A program made the translations under genes and the position numbers. From NCBI GenBank assembly GCA_019104905.1, contig JAHRXB010000019.1, positions 1 through 24,212 of the forward strand: a DNA stretch of 24,212 bases, read 5' to 3'. This document shows positions 1 through 7,890 of the stretch, in pieces. The stretch comes from Bdellovibrio sp. GTDB taxonomy: Bacteria; Bdellovibrionota; Bdellovibrionia; Bdellovibrionales; Bdellovibrionaceae. The notes beneath the pieces are model-generated. The model was not told where the DNA came from. It worked only from the letters and a program-made list of their open reading frames with translations, and did no database searches. Each line of letters opens with the position of its first letter. Positions within the stretch are counted from its first letter, which is position 1.

Positions 1-117
1 CGCTTCACCCACGGTGATGGGTCTCACCACCGAGGGGTTGTTCAGCACAGAACGGATTTGGTCCTGCGACAAGGAAGTTGCTTTCGACAGAATGGTTTGA
101 ATATCCACGGAGGCCAT
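1..117 (-). CDS. gspE: Probable type II secretion ATPase GspE, N-terminal 39 codons only
   Basis: An ATG at 115-117 on the minus strand opens a frame that stays open to the window edge. The peptide begins MASVDIQTILSKATSLSQDQ and ends ...VRPITVGEA. It starts 5 bases after the stop of gspD, and a GAGG ribosome-binding sequence lies inside the end of gspD, so the two are probably translated together. GspE is the cytoplasmic hexameric ATPase that drives the type II secretion pseudopilus. In many T2SS operons gspE follows gspD, and that position is the main reason for this name. The visible residues belong to the poorly conserved N-terminal region, and no Walker motif is inside the window. Another T2SS subunit in this slot is possible. 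Confidence 0.6.
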   Translation of the reverse strand, partial: MASVDIQTILSKATSLSQDQIRSVLNNPSVVRPITVGEA

Positions 118-122
118 TACAA

Positions 123-2405
123 TTATTCCTCTTCAATAACAGGGGCTGTAGGTTCTGACGGAGCCGATGGGGATTGGGCCTTGCGGTACACCTCATCCAT
201 CTTCTTGCCAAAAGGATCTACGCCACCTTGAGATTTAATAAAGTCGATACGTTCATTTAGTTTTTTCGAAACAATCTGGTTGGCATCCGCAGAGCTGCGA
301 ATGATCTTCGGAGTCAAGAAGACCACCATATTGGTTTTATCCTTAACGATCGTGCGGGATTTAAACAACCAGCCAATGATTGGAATGTCACCGAGAAGAG
401 GCACTTTCGTCACGGACTCGATGTCTTGTTCCTTCATTAAGCCCCCCAGAACCGCAGTGTCGCCGTTGTTCACGTTGATCACGGTTTTGATAGAGCGTTT
501 CGCCAAGGGCTGAGTGGAGTCTTGGAAAGCCTTGGGTGTACTTGCTGTCGACAGCTGGGACACCTGTTGTTTGATCTCCATGCGAATGGCGTTGGTCGAA
601 GGGCTGATGAAGGGCTTCAGTGTCAACTTGATCGTAGCATCTTCGAAAACCGGCGTCGTGATGGTGGTGCCGCTGGTGCCTGAGCTTGTGGCATTGGAAC
701 CCACGACGACCTTATCCCCCACTTCAATTTCGCCTTCTTGATTGTCCAAGGTGGTTAGTTGCGGAGTAGAAAGAATGTTGGCTTTCTTCGTTGTCTTTAA
801 GAAGTTGATAAATCCAACCAAGCTTGGAATTTTAAGAGTCGTTTTAGAAACAGGATCCGTGACTTCAACAACCTTGCCTTCGCCAAATCCAATCACGGCA
901 CCGTTTCCGCCCGTAGGGCTGAGGAACTCATTCAAGTTCATTCCGCCGTTAAATCCAACCTTTCCGTAACCAGAATCGCCGTACTTATAATATCCAACGC
1001 CCCAAGAGTTTCCGTCATTGGCGCTCATCTCCATGATGATGGCCTCGACAAAGACTTGATCGCGAGGAATGTCGATTTTGCCTAAAAGATTCAACACGAC
1101 TTCGTAGTCTTGTTTGCTGGCAGTGATGACCAGGCTGTTCGTGGTTTTGTCGGCCGTGATTTTAACATCGCCGCCGAAGATCTCTTGAGGAGCTTGCATT
1201 TGGCCGCTGGCGCCAATCGGGGAAAGAAGACTTCCGCCGGTTGATGGTTTGGGTGTTGCATCTTTTGTGACGCCTTGAAGAGTTTGGGCAATTTTCTCGG
1301 CGTCGCCATTTTTGACGTAATAAACATACACACCGCCGGATTCTTCAGGGCGGATTTTGAAATCAAGTTGAGAGATCAACTTTTTAATACGCACGATGCC
1401 GGATTTATTGCCCACCACGATGATCGAATTAGTACGATCATCAGGGATGGCCATAAAGAAGCTGGCCCCTTGCTGTGAGGTTGCGCTGGCAGAACGAGAG
1501 AAGCGGGGAACACCGGCGGTGAAGGTGCCGGGAGCAGAGCCTTGGGATTTGCTTCCCTTGTTGACGATCTTATCGACGAGATCGGCAAGGTCTTTAGCTT
1601 TTGCATACTTAATAGGGATAACTTCAAGTTGTTCTTCAAATCCCGGAACGTCCAATTGACTGATGATTTTCATCACGCGGTCAATGTTGGAACCGTAATC
1701 TGAAATGATGATCGAGTTCGTGGGCTCGTAAATGTTCATCTCTCCATCTTTGGAGGGAAGGATGCGGAGGTCTCTATTTACTTGCGCTGCTGTAATGTGT
1801 TTTAAGTGGATGATCCGCGTGATCATCTGATCGCTGTTCGGGTAGTAAGCGCCCGAAAAAGTCTCGATGTTGTCGCGTTGGGCATTTCGAGCTGACTTCA
1901 CTTTGAGGAAGCTGCCAGAAGGGACAACGGTGAAACCGTTGATTGCCAAAGCGGATAAGAAAGCTTTATAGGCTTCGGCCACCGTAATTTTGCTTGGGGC
2001 GATGATGGTGATTTTTCCGCGGACACCGGGATCAATAATAAAGTTTTTTCCCGTAAGCTCACTGATCGCCTTGATGACGTCGGTGATTTCTACGTTTGGA
2101 AAGTCAAAAGACTCAATCGTCTCAGGGAAGTTGGCGCTATTGATGTCTTCAATAGGGGCCTTGGCGAACTTGTCCTTGGCCGTTTTGCTTAAAACATCAT
2201 TGGTGCCTTTGTTATGTCCTCGTGAAGCTCCAGAGGCGGGGCTTCCGGGAAGAGTGGAAGGAGCTGAAGGAAAGTTGCTTCCTGAGTCGTCGAAATCTGG
2301 AGGTGGTGGAGGTGGAGGGAAATCCTCAAACTGAGCATGCGCTGCAGGGCCCACAAGTTGGGCTGTCATCAATGAAGCAATTCCTATGCTGATGGTTTTT
2401 TTCAT
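123..2405 (-). CDS. gspD: Type II secretion system secretin GspD
   Basis: This is the outer-membrane secretin that forms the gated exit channel of the T2SS. At 760 residues it is a little longer than typical GspD (about 650-710). Residues 1-24 form a Sec signal peptide ending in AHA. A proline-rich stretch (seven prolines in a row, about residues 30-36) and a Ser/Gly/Pro linker to about residue 85 follow, before the N0 domain (about 95-180, starting FDFPNVEITDVIKAIS). N1 covers about 195-253, N2 about 257-350 with a low-complexity Ser/Gly insert, and N3 about 357-447. The secretin core runs from about 450 to 703 and contains the hallmark VPLLGDIPIIGWLF (668-681). An acidic, proline-rich tail ends in three glutamates. 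A strong AGGAGAGG ribosome-binding site precedes the ATG. The gene lies 55 bases after gspC and 5 bases before gspE. Identification is secure; I see no S-domain or pilotin lipobox, so the targeting route is unclear. Confidence 0.95.
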   Translation of the reverse strand: MKKTISIGIASLMTAQLVGPAAHAQFEDFPPPPPPPDFDDSGSNFPSAPSTLPGSPASGASRGHNKGTNDVLSKTAKDKFAKAPIEDINSANFPETIESFDFPNVEITDVIKAISELTGKNFIIDPGVRGKITIIAPSKITVAEAYKAFLSALAINGFTVVPSGSFLKVKSARNAQRDNIETFSGAYYPNSDQMITRIIHLKHITAAQVNRDLRILPSKDGEMNIYEPTNSIIISDYGSNIDRVMKIISQLDVPGFEEQLEVIPIKYAKAKDLADLVDKIVNKGSKSQGSAPGTFTAGVPRFSRSASATSQQGASFFMAIPDDRTNSIIVVGNKSGIVRIKKLISQLDFKIRPEESGGVYVYYVKNGDAEKIAQTLQGVTKDATPKPSTGGSLLSPIGASGQMQAPQEIFGGDVKITADKTTNSLVITASKQDYEVVLNLLGKIDIPRDQVFVEAIIMEMSANDGNSWGVGYYKYGDSGYGKVGFNGGMNLNEFLSPTGGNGAVIGFGEGKVVEVTDPVSKTTLKIPSLVGFINFLKTTKKANILSTPQLTTLDNQEGEIEVGDKVVVGSNATSSGTSGTTITTPVFEDATIKLTLKPFISPSTNAIRMEIKQQVSQLSTASTPKAFQDSTQPLAKRSIKTVINVNNGDTAVLGGLMKEQDIESVTKVPLLGDIPIIGWLFKSRTIVKDKTNMVVFLTPKIIRSSADANQIVSKKLNERIDFIKSQGGVDPFGKKMDEVYRKAQSPSAPSEPTAPVIEEE

Positions 2406-2460
2406 TTTTCCTCTCCTCTTCTTGAGGATTAATTAATCTATTTCAAGTACGGCCCAGGCT

Positions 2461-3378
2461 TTACTGAATATTGTAAGTCATGGTTTCACTTTTGCCGTTT
2501 CGTTCCACCTGAAGAGTTACCTTCGGTGAATTTTTGAGAGTGTTGTAAAGTTCCATGGCTTTTGCTGGGCTGTCGACGGGAGTGCCATCGACGGATTTGA
2601 TAACGTCCATGCGTTGCAATCCAAGCTGTTCGTAAATACTTCCGGGCTGCATATCCAAAAGACGGAAGCCGTTGATATTTCCCGTGCCGGGTTCGCGATT
2701 GGGAACGGCTCGCGCCTGCATTAAGATGCTGGAGAGATCGTTGGTGTATTTAAGAAGATCGGCTCTTTTGATGACGAAGCTGTTGCCGCCAACTCTTTGG
2801 ACTTCTTGAGTACTTCCGCCTGAAGATTTGGCGCCAGCACCGAAGGCGACCTTATTGCCGTCTTTTTTCATTTCAATATATTCAAGACGGTTGGAGTTGA
2901 GATTGCGGAAGATCACTTTTTGTCTTTCGACGCGAAGGATGGAAGCCATGCCTTCAATCTCTTTTCCGGGGCTGTAAGATGTGACTTGGTTTTTCCCGCG
3001 CACTTCGATCGCCGCGATGGATTTATCGGGGTTGGAGTGGACGAGTGTGCCGATCAAATTAAGAGGAAGTTGCGAGGGAACAGGATCGGCTTCTTTTTGC
3101 GACTCGCTTCCTTTGGATTTGTCGACCAATGCGTCGGGAATAACTCCGTTTGAGGCGAAAATATTGCGATTGGTGATGGTGTTGTAGGCGCCACGACTGA
3201 TGCCGGAATCAAAGTGTGAGGCTTTGGGGTGGGAGGGGGGAGCGGTTTGTGGCAACATGCGATCCCGGTAAGCGAGGATAGCGAGATCTGCGATACAGTA
3301 ACCAACAAAGATAAAGAGAATGTAAGAGTACCACTTCTCAAAAGGGGGACGTTGATTCTTCGGGTTACGTGAAATCAC
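2461..3378 (-). CDS. gspC: Type II secretion system inner-membrane protein GspC
   Basis: GspC links the inner-membrane platform of the T2SS to the secretin through its periplasmic HR domain. The 305-residue protein has a short cytoplasmic N-terminus, one membrane helix (about 17-37, YSYILFIFVGYCIADLAIL), then an HR-type domain (about 63-170, with the usual entry NTITNRNIFAS and the strand LNLIGTLVHS). The C-terminal PDZ domain (about 230-304) contains GFRLLDMQPGSIYEQLGLQ and DVIKSVDGTPV. The start is a GTG at 3376-3378, with AAAGGA about 10 bases upstream. It is the first gene of the minus-strand T2SS operon, and its promoter should lie in 3379-3553. Domain order and position before gspD support the call strongly. 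Confidence 0.9.
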   Translation of the reverse strand: MISRNPKNQRPPFEKWYSYILFIFVGYCIADLAILAYRDRMLPQTAPPSHPKASHFDSGISRGAYNTITNRNIFASNGVIPDALVDKSKGSESQKEADPVPSQLPLNLIGTLVHSNPDKSIAAIEVRGKNQVTSYSPGKEIEGMASILRVERQKVIFRNLNSNRLEYIEMKKDGNKVAFGAGAKSSGGSTQEVQRVGGNSFVIKRADLLKYTNDLSSILMQARAVPNREPGTGNINGFRLLDMQPGSIYEQLGLQRMDVIKSVDGTPVDSPAKAMELYNTLKNSPKVTLQVERNGKSETMTYNIQ

Positions 3379-3403
3379 TGTTGTACAATCCTTTGTCTTT
3401 TAA

Positions 3404-3420
3404 CCGGCATAATTTGCCGG
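3404..3420. repeat. Perfect inverted repeat in the gspC leader
   Basis: CCGGCA and TGCCGG (6-base arms) flank TAATT, 26 bases upstream of the gspC start codon. In RNA it would be a small hairpin in the gspC leader; in DNA it could be an operator. There is no T-run to make it a terminator in either direction. Function is unknown. Confidence 0.4.
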
Positions 3421-3490
3421 GCGCCTAGTCCTTGGGCCTCGATCAATCCTATCAAAAAGGCGGGGGGTCTGCACGAAAAAATACAAGCTA

Positions 3491-3500
3491 GACCATGGTC
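3491..3500. promoter_or_regulatory. 10-base perfect palindrome in the divergent gspC / 189-residue gene region
   Basis: GACCATGGTC lies about midway between the two divergent starts. On the minus strand it is in the spacer between TTCACG (3500-3505) and TATTTT (3478-3483), separated by 16 bases. These match sigma-70 boxes 4/6 each and could be the gspC promoter. On the plus strand AATAAT (3504-3509) is a 5/6 match to a -10 box but has no good -35. A regulator bound at the palindrome could cover both. This is a suggestion from position and symmetry only. Confidence 0.25.
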
Positions 3501-3553
3501 GTGAATAATCAAATTTCTACACACATTCTCGAAAGATAGGTCATGATAGAAGT

Positions 3554-4123
3554 ATGAGAATTCTCTACTTCACGGATGGAGCAGGAATCGATCTTCTAGG
3601 TATTCGCGAATCTCTTCTGAGAATACCAGAAGTACTCACCTCCCTTCGTCGCGGCCAGGAACAGGCTCGCTACGTTGACTTGATGCAGGTGATGTCGTTG
3701 CCGGACGAAGATTTTCGTCTGGTCTCTTCGGTATTGCGAAACTACCTTATTAATTTAGTACAACGAGGTTTGCATCAGCGGTGGATCAATCGCGATCATC
3801 GTGCGGATCTTATTCTTCGTCGTATCAACTATCGTTCCTTCGCCGAAATCAAACAAGAGGTGCTTAATTTCATCCGCGGAAAGACAGAGGGTAAATCTGT
3901 CGCCACCAGAGATTTGCATCTTCTGCATTTCTTAAGTCGTGTCGAGATCACGATCATCGGCCCTGGCTATGATGAGATTGAAATTTGGCTTCGCCGTGAG
4001 ATCTCCACCAAAGGGGATATCAAAGTTCTTATTAAGGACGTGATCGCCTCAGATCCACAACTGGATTGGTTCTGGCCGCATGTGCGAGAGACCTTCGTTC
4101 CTGAGAAAAGCTCTTTAATTTAA
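3554..4123 (+). CDS. Hypothetical cytoplasmic protein, 189 residues
   Basis: I do not recognise this protein. It is 189 residues long with no signal peptide or membrane helix. It starts MRILYFTDGAGIDLLGIRES and is rich in arginine and leucine through an apparently helical middle section (about 20-110). A more strand-like region (VEITIIGPGYDEIEIWLRRE, about 130-150) follows, then a Trp-rich end (DWFWPHVRE). The ATG at 3554 is the likely start because an earlier ATG (3543) meets a stop after four codons; the upstream ribosome-binding sequence is weak. It is divergent from gspC with 175 bases between starts and separated from nrdJ by a 314-base gap, so it is probably transcribed alone. The composition and codon use look like those of its neighbours. 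Confidence 0.7.
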   Translation: MRILYFTDGAGIDLLGIRESLLRIPEVLTSLRRGQEQARYVDLMQVMSLPDEDFRLVSSVLRNYLINLVQRGLHQRWINRDHRADLILRRINYRSFAEIKQEVLNFIRGKTEGKSVATRDLHLLHFLSRVEITIIGPGYDEIEIWLRREISTKGDIKVLIKDVIASDPQLDWFWPHVRETFVPEKSSLI

Positions 4124-4165
4124 ATGAACCGAGGACCTCCTGCGGGAGGGAGGATATGATCGGGG

Positions 4166-4184
4166 TTTTAAGCGCCGCTTAAAA
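4166..4184. repeat. Inverted repeat TTTTAAGC / GCTTAAAA
   Basis: Perfect 8-base arms (4166-4173 and 4177-4184) surround a 3-base centre, 43 bases after the stop of the 189-residue gene. It may be a weak terminator for that gene, but no uridine tract follows on the plus strand. Its half-site (TAAGC/GCTTA) recurs in the tandem repeat at 4214-4249, which hints at a shared binding or folding role. Confidence 0.45.
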
Positions 4185-4213
4185 TCACGCCTCAACGCGG
4201 AGTGAAGAGGTCT

Positions 4214-4249
4214 GCTTACTAAATAAGCAACGCTTAAAAAATAAGCACA
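4214..4249. repeat. Two tandem 18-base units with alternating GCTTA and TAAGC half-sites
   Basis: Units at 4214-4231 and 4232-4249 share GCTTA-NN-AAATAAGCA, with two mismatches over the first 16 bases. Each unit is itself an imperfect palindrome, and the second half of unit 1 can also pair with the first half of unit 2, so the RNA could fold in alternative ways. It lies about 190 bases upstream of nrdJ. It may be a pair of operators or just A/T-rich duplication. Confidence 0.45.
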
Positions 4250-4437
4250 CTCAAAAGTAAGATTTTTAATTAAAACCAGGTATCTAAGTACCACCTTCCT
4301 AAATCTTGAGCTTTTCGGGTTGGCTTTGTTTGGGCGCCCCCTCTATCGGATTCTAATTTTTCTGCGAAATTATTCTTGTAAGGCCAACCATCCCTTGGTC
4401 TAGTTGAGGTGTAACTCGGAGCCACGAAGGAGCTTAA

Positions 4438-7068
4438 ATGAATCCCGATCTTAATTTGTCTGAAATGCCACCAAGAACCACTCACCCTGAAGTGAAAAAA
4501 GCCAAAGCGAGCGAAAAGTCTTCGTCGAGTGAGTCTGTGGTTGGGAGTTCGAAGATTCAAAAGCGCAATACGCAGTTCAACGATGATTTTTCTAAAGAGA
4601 TTTTCGAAGCCACATACAAGTTTGCTGGTGAAAAGGACGTCAACGATCGCCACCTTGCTATTGCGAAGGATTTGGCTTCCGTTGAAGCTCCCGAGATTCG
4701 TGACTATTGGACAGAGCGATTTTTAGATTTGCTCGAGGATTTTAAATTTGTCCCTGGAGGACGTATCACGTCCAACGCGGGAACGGGGCTTAAAGGCACG
4801 ACTTACATCAACTGTTTTGTGAGTGGTTTCCGTGGAGAGAATCAAGACTCGATGGAAAGCATCATGGACGAGTTGAAGCGTCAGGCTTTGATTCTTAAGT
4901 CTGAGGGCGGATACGGTTTTTGTGCCGATGTGATGCGTCCTCGTGGTGCTTACGTAAGTGGAATTGGTGGAGATTCTCCTGGGGCGGTTAAACTTTTAGA
5001 AATGTGGGATACGCAAAGCTCTGTCATCACTGCGGGAAGTGGTTTTAAAAAGTCAGAAGACAAAGGCAAGAAGAAGATCCGTAAGGGCGCACAGATGGTG
5101 ACGATGTCTGTTTATCACCCCGACATCGAAGAGTTCATCACGGCGAAACAAACGCCGGGCCGCTTGACCAAGTTCAATATGTCCGTCCTTGTGTCTGATG
5201 ACTTTATGAATGCCGTAGAAAACAATCTTCCTTGGAATCTGGAATTCCCTGACCATGAAAATGCGAAGGAAGAATATAAGAAGTACTGGGACGGCAATCT
5301 GACCACATGGAAGGCCAAGGGACTTCCGGTAAAAACGTATAAGACTTTTGAAAATGCCAATGTCCTCTGGGACTTGATCATGAAGTCGACTTACAATCGC
5401 AATGAGCCTGGTATTTTGTTTATCGATACGATCAATAGACTGAATAACCTTTATTATGCAGAACATATCAACGCGACCAATCCTTGCGGGGAGCAGGTTC
5501 TTCCCGTGGGAGGTGCTTGTTTGTTGGGTTCTGTGAATCTCACACAATTTGTTGATGAGGCGAAGGGCACCTGGAACTATCAGAAACTTGGCGAAACCAT
5601 TCAGACAGCGGTCCGTTTTATGGACAATGTGAATGACAAAACTTTGGTTCCGCTTCCTGAGCAAGCTGACAGTATTAAAGCGAAACGAAGAATTGGTCTG
5701 GGAATGTTGGGCTATGGTTCCGCATTGATGATGTTGAAAGTGAAGTACGGCTCCGAGGAAGCTCTTAAGCTGACTGAAGATTTGGGTACATTCATGATGA
5801 ACGAGGCCTACAAAACATCGGCTTTGCTGGCGAAGGAAAAAGGCGCATTCCCTCTTTTCAATAAAGAGAAATATTTAAAGAGTCATTTCGTTGAAAAGCT
5901 TAAACCGGAAGTGAAAGAATTGATTGGTCAGTATGGCATTCGCAACAGTCATTTGTTGTCTATTCAGCCTACTGGGAACAGCTCGGTCTTCGCCAATAAC
6001 GTCTCTGGCGGATTGGAGCCTATTTTTATGGCTGAATACACGCGCACGGTGATGCAGCCGTTCCCACCAGAGGGTTTGGGCGTTCCTAAGAATATCAACT
6101 GGGAAGCTAAGACCTATGATATCTCAGGTCCTGAAACAAAATGGCAGTGGACCAAAGAGGGCGATGAAAGCTTACTTTTCACGAAGTTTAATGACGACGT
6201 TTGGAAGTTTGATGCTTCTCGTGGATTGTTGAAGGAATCCCGCGTGCGGGACTACGCCGTTCGTTTCCATGAAAAGAATAAGAGCTGGGATCCTCAGGCG
6301 GACTGGGCGTCAACGACGTTTAATCTCACCATTGATGATCATGTTAAGACAATGGGCGTTCTTTCTAAGTACATTGATTCGGCTATGTCGAAAACGGTGA
6401 ATATTCCTGAAAGCTATCCGTACGAGGATTTCAAACGTCTTTATTACGACGTTTATAAAACAGGAACTATTAAAGGATGTACGTCTTATCGTGAAGGCAC
6501 GATGACGACAGTATTGTCCGCTTCAAGTGCGATTGTTGCCAAAGATGACTCTGCGGTATTGCATACGAAAGCAATTCCTCGTCCAAAATCTTTGGACTGT
6601 GATATTCACCAGATCACAAGTGCGGGAAGCCGTTGGGTGGTTCTTGTGGGACTTTTGGGGAATGATCCTTATGAAGTCTTTGCGATGAAACAAAACAGTC
6701 TTCATTTGCCGACTCATGTAAAGAACGGAAAGCTCGTAAAAGAAAAATCGGGTCTTTACAATCTTGAGACGAAAGATGGATGGGTGTTGGCGGATATCCG
6801 TAAGTTCTTCGAATCCGATGAACAAGAGGCGCTAACCAGAATGATTTCCACGGCCCTTCGTCACGGAGCTGATATTGAGTTCGTGGTTTCTCAATTGATT
6901 AAGAGTGAGGGAACTATCACGTCTTTTGCAAAAGCGATTGGTCGTACCTTGAAGACATATATCAAAGAGATCAAGACCATTAAGTGCACGAGCTGCGGCG
7001 GAAATAACCTAAAAATTCAAGAGGGTTGTTTTGTTTGCGCAGACTGTGGAAGCAGTAAGTGTGAATAG
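4438..7068 (+). CDS. nrdJ: Class II (adenosylcobalamin-dependent) ribonucleoside-diphosphate reductase
   Basis: It makes deoxyribonucleotides in the cytoplasm, generating its thiyl radical from adenosylcobalamin and therefore working with or without oxygen. The protein is 876 residues. A low-complexity Lys/Ser N-terminus (1-45) is followed by the catalytic barrel: first redox Cys126 (in YINCFVSG), the active-site NPCGE motif at 348-352 with radical Cys350 and Glu352, the partner redox Cys361, and the phosphate-binding PTGNSS at 511-516. A TSCPD-type domain lies at about 715-840 (HQITSAGSRWVVLVGL). The C-terminus is a cysteine cluster (C850, C853, C864, C867, C870, C875) of the zinc-ribbon plus redox-pair type that re-reduces the active site. 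AAGGAG sits 5 bases before the ATG. There is no nrdB-like subunit nearby, as expected for class II. The adenosyltransferase gene at 10673-11248 supplies its cofactor. Confidence 0.96.
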   Translation: MNPDLNLSEMPPRTTHPEVKKAKASEKSSSSESVVGSSKIQKRNTQFNDDFSKEIFEATYKFAGEKDVNDRHLAIAKDLASVEAPEIRDYWTERFLDLLEDFKFVPGGRITSNAGTGLKGTTYINCFVSGFRGENQDSMESIMDELKRQALILKSEGGYGFCADVMRPRGAYVSGIGGDSPGAVKLLEMWDTQSSVITAGSGFKKSEDKGKKKIRKGAQMVTMSVYHPDIEEFITAKQTPGRLTKFNMSVLVSDDFMNAVENNLPWNLEFPDHENAKEEYKKYWDGNLTTWKAKGLPVKTYKTFENANVLWDLIMKSTYNRNEPGILFIDTINRLNNLYYAEHINATNPCGEQVLPVGGACLLGSVNLTQFVDEAKGTWNYQKLGETIQTAVRFMDNVNDKTLVPLPEQADSIKAKRRIGLGMLGYGSALMMLKVKYGSEEALKLTEDLGTFMMNEAYKTSALLAKEKGAFPLFNKEKYLKSHFVEKLKPEVKELIGQYGIRNSHLLSIQPTGNSSVFANNVSGGLEPIFMAEYTRTVMQPFPPEGLGVPKNINWEAKTYDISGPETKWQWTKEGDESLLFTKFNDDVWKFDASRGLLKESRVRDYAVRFHEKNKSWDPQADWASTTFNLTIDDHVKTMGVLSKYIDSAMSKTVNIPESYPYEDFKRLYYDVYKTGTIKGCTSYREGTMTTVLSASSAIVAKDDSAVLHTKAIPRPKSLDCDIHQITSAGSRWVVLVGLLGNDPYEVFAMKQNSLHLPTHVKNGKLVKEKSGLYNLETKDGWVLADIRKFFESDEQEALTRMISTALRHGADIEFVVSQLIKSEGTITSFAKAIGRTLKTYIKEIKTIKCTSCGGNNLKIQEGCFVCADCGSSKCE

Positions 7069-7089
7069 AAACGTAATCTAGAAAAAAGC

Positions 7090-7128
7090 AAAAGATCTCC
7101 TCAAGGATATTGGGGAGATCTTTTTTTT
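7090..7128. terminator. Strong bidirectional rho-independent terminator
   Basis: Arms AAAAGATCTCC (7090-7100) and GGAGATCTTTT (7114-7124) enclose a 13-base loop, and the stem is followed by eight T in the plus direction (7121-7128) and preceded by A-runs that serve the minus direction. It ends nrdJ on one side and the convergent 7137-7739 gene on the other. Confidence 0.9.
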
Positions 7129-7136
7129 ATCTTCAG

Positions 7137-7739
7137 TTACTGTTGAAACTGTTTTTTGCGAATCTCTTGGGTCCAAGAGTTTAAAATGTCTTTCTCGGCT
7201 TTATCCCAACACATTCCGATCACGGCGCGATCTCCACGAGTCTCTTCGGCGTGATCAATAATCTCACGAGGCATCTGATCGCGGTATTGAGCTGGGTTTT
7301 TAATAAAAGAGTCGTTTGGAAGTTCCTCTAAAGGATTGTCTCGGACGGCAAAACGACAGTGGAATTTACTGAAGAACTCATATTCCGACATTCTGGAGCG
7401 CACCCAGGAAACATCCGTCATGACTTTCTCTAAATCGATTTTTTGATCAACAGACAATTCGCTGTAACGGGAATCTAGATTGAGCTTGAGTTTGAGATTG
7501 ATCAGATCCATCGCAGAGAGGTCGTCGCGGTGAATGATGCGCAGAACGCCTTGCAGCTCTTTTTGGGTGATTTGGTAATGTCTATCTTGTTCGGCGTTGC
7601 TGGCGACTGCGAAAAGAAGATCTTGAGTGCTTTTCAGGCGGAAGTTCAGGTCCTTGGAGCTTTCAACCAAGTTCTCGGCATTAGACGTGAGCGGGGACAA
7701 GGCGATCATCAGGGCGGCAACCCATAAATGGTTCTTCAC
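7137..7739 (-). CDS. Secreted hypothetical protein, 200 residues
   Basis: I do not recognise the family. I place the start at the GTG at 7737-7739 because GGAGG (7745-7749) lies exactly 5 bases upstream; an in-frame ATG four codons earlier overlaps this ribosome-binding site and is unlikely. From the GTG the protein has a clean Sec signal peptide (MKNHLWVAALMIALSPLTSNA, cleavage after Ala21). The mature part is about 180 residues, mostly helical and charged, with two cysteines: one in KFHCRFAV and one in AVIGMCWDKAEK. It is probably periplasmic. It lies 151 bases downstream of another secreted protein on the same strand, which contains a similar IGMC sequence. It ends at the terminator shared with nrdJ. 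Confidence 0.75.
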   Translation of the reverse strand: MKNHLWVAALMIALSPLTSNAENLVESSKDLNFRLKSTQDLLFAVASNAEQDRHYQITQKELQGVLRIIHRDDLSAMDLINLKLKLNLDSRYSELSVDQKIDLEKVMTDVSWVRSRMSEYEFFSKFHCRFAVRDNPLEELPNDSFIKNPAQYRDQMPREIIDHAEETRGDRAVIGMCWDKAEKDILNSWTQEIRKKQFQQ

Positions 7740-7890
7740 ACGGACCTCCATATATTAAGATATGACGAAGACTCAGCAAAGACCTTGCCGTCGTTTTAAA
7801 GACTTATAGTGGGTTAATTTTGTTATAAGGCTCAAAGAGTGCCCTTTGGCGCCATTGAGGTAGCAAAAAGAGTCAGGTGGGAGGCGGCGT

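Larger units (their letters stand above)
4124..4437. other. 314-base non-coding region upstream of nrdJ, rich in inverted repeats
   Basis: No credible gene is seen here. It holds, in order, a small GC hairpin (4136-4149, CCTCC-TGCG-GGAGG), an inverted repeat (4166-4184), an 18-base tandem repeat made of GCTTA/TAAGC half-sites (4214-4249), an A/T-rich stretch, and the nrdJ ribosome-binding site AAGGAG (4427-4432). TCTAAT at 4352-4357 is a 5/6 match to a -10 box but has no convincing -35. I looked for the conserved B12-box and core of cobalamin riboswitches and for NrdR-box palindromes and did not find either. Confidence 0.6.

Noticed and set aside
4124..4437. Cobalamin riboswitch upstream of nrdJ
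   Set aside because: Expected from gene function, but the B12-box consensus and the conserved core are not visible. A covariance search could still find a divergent form.
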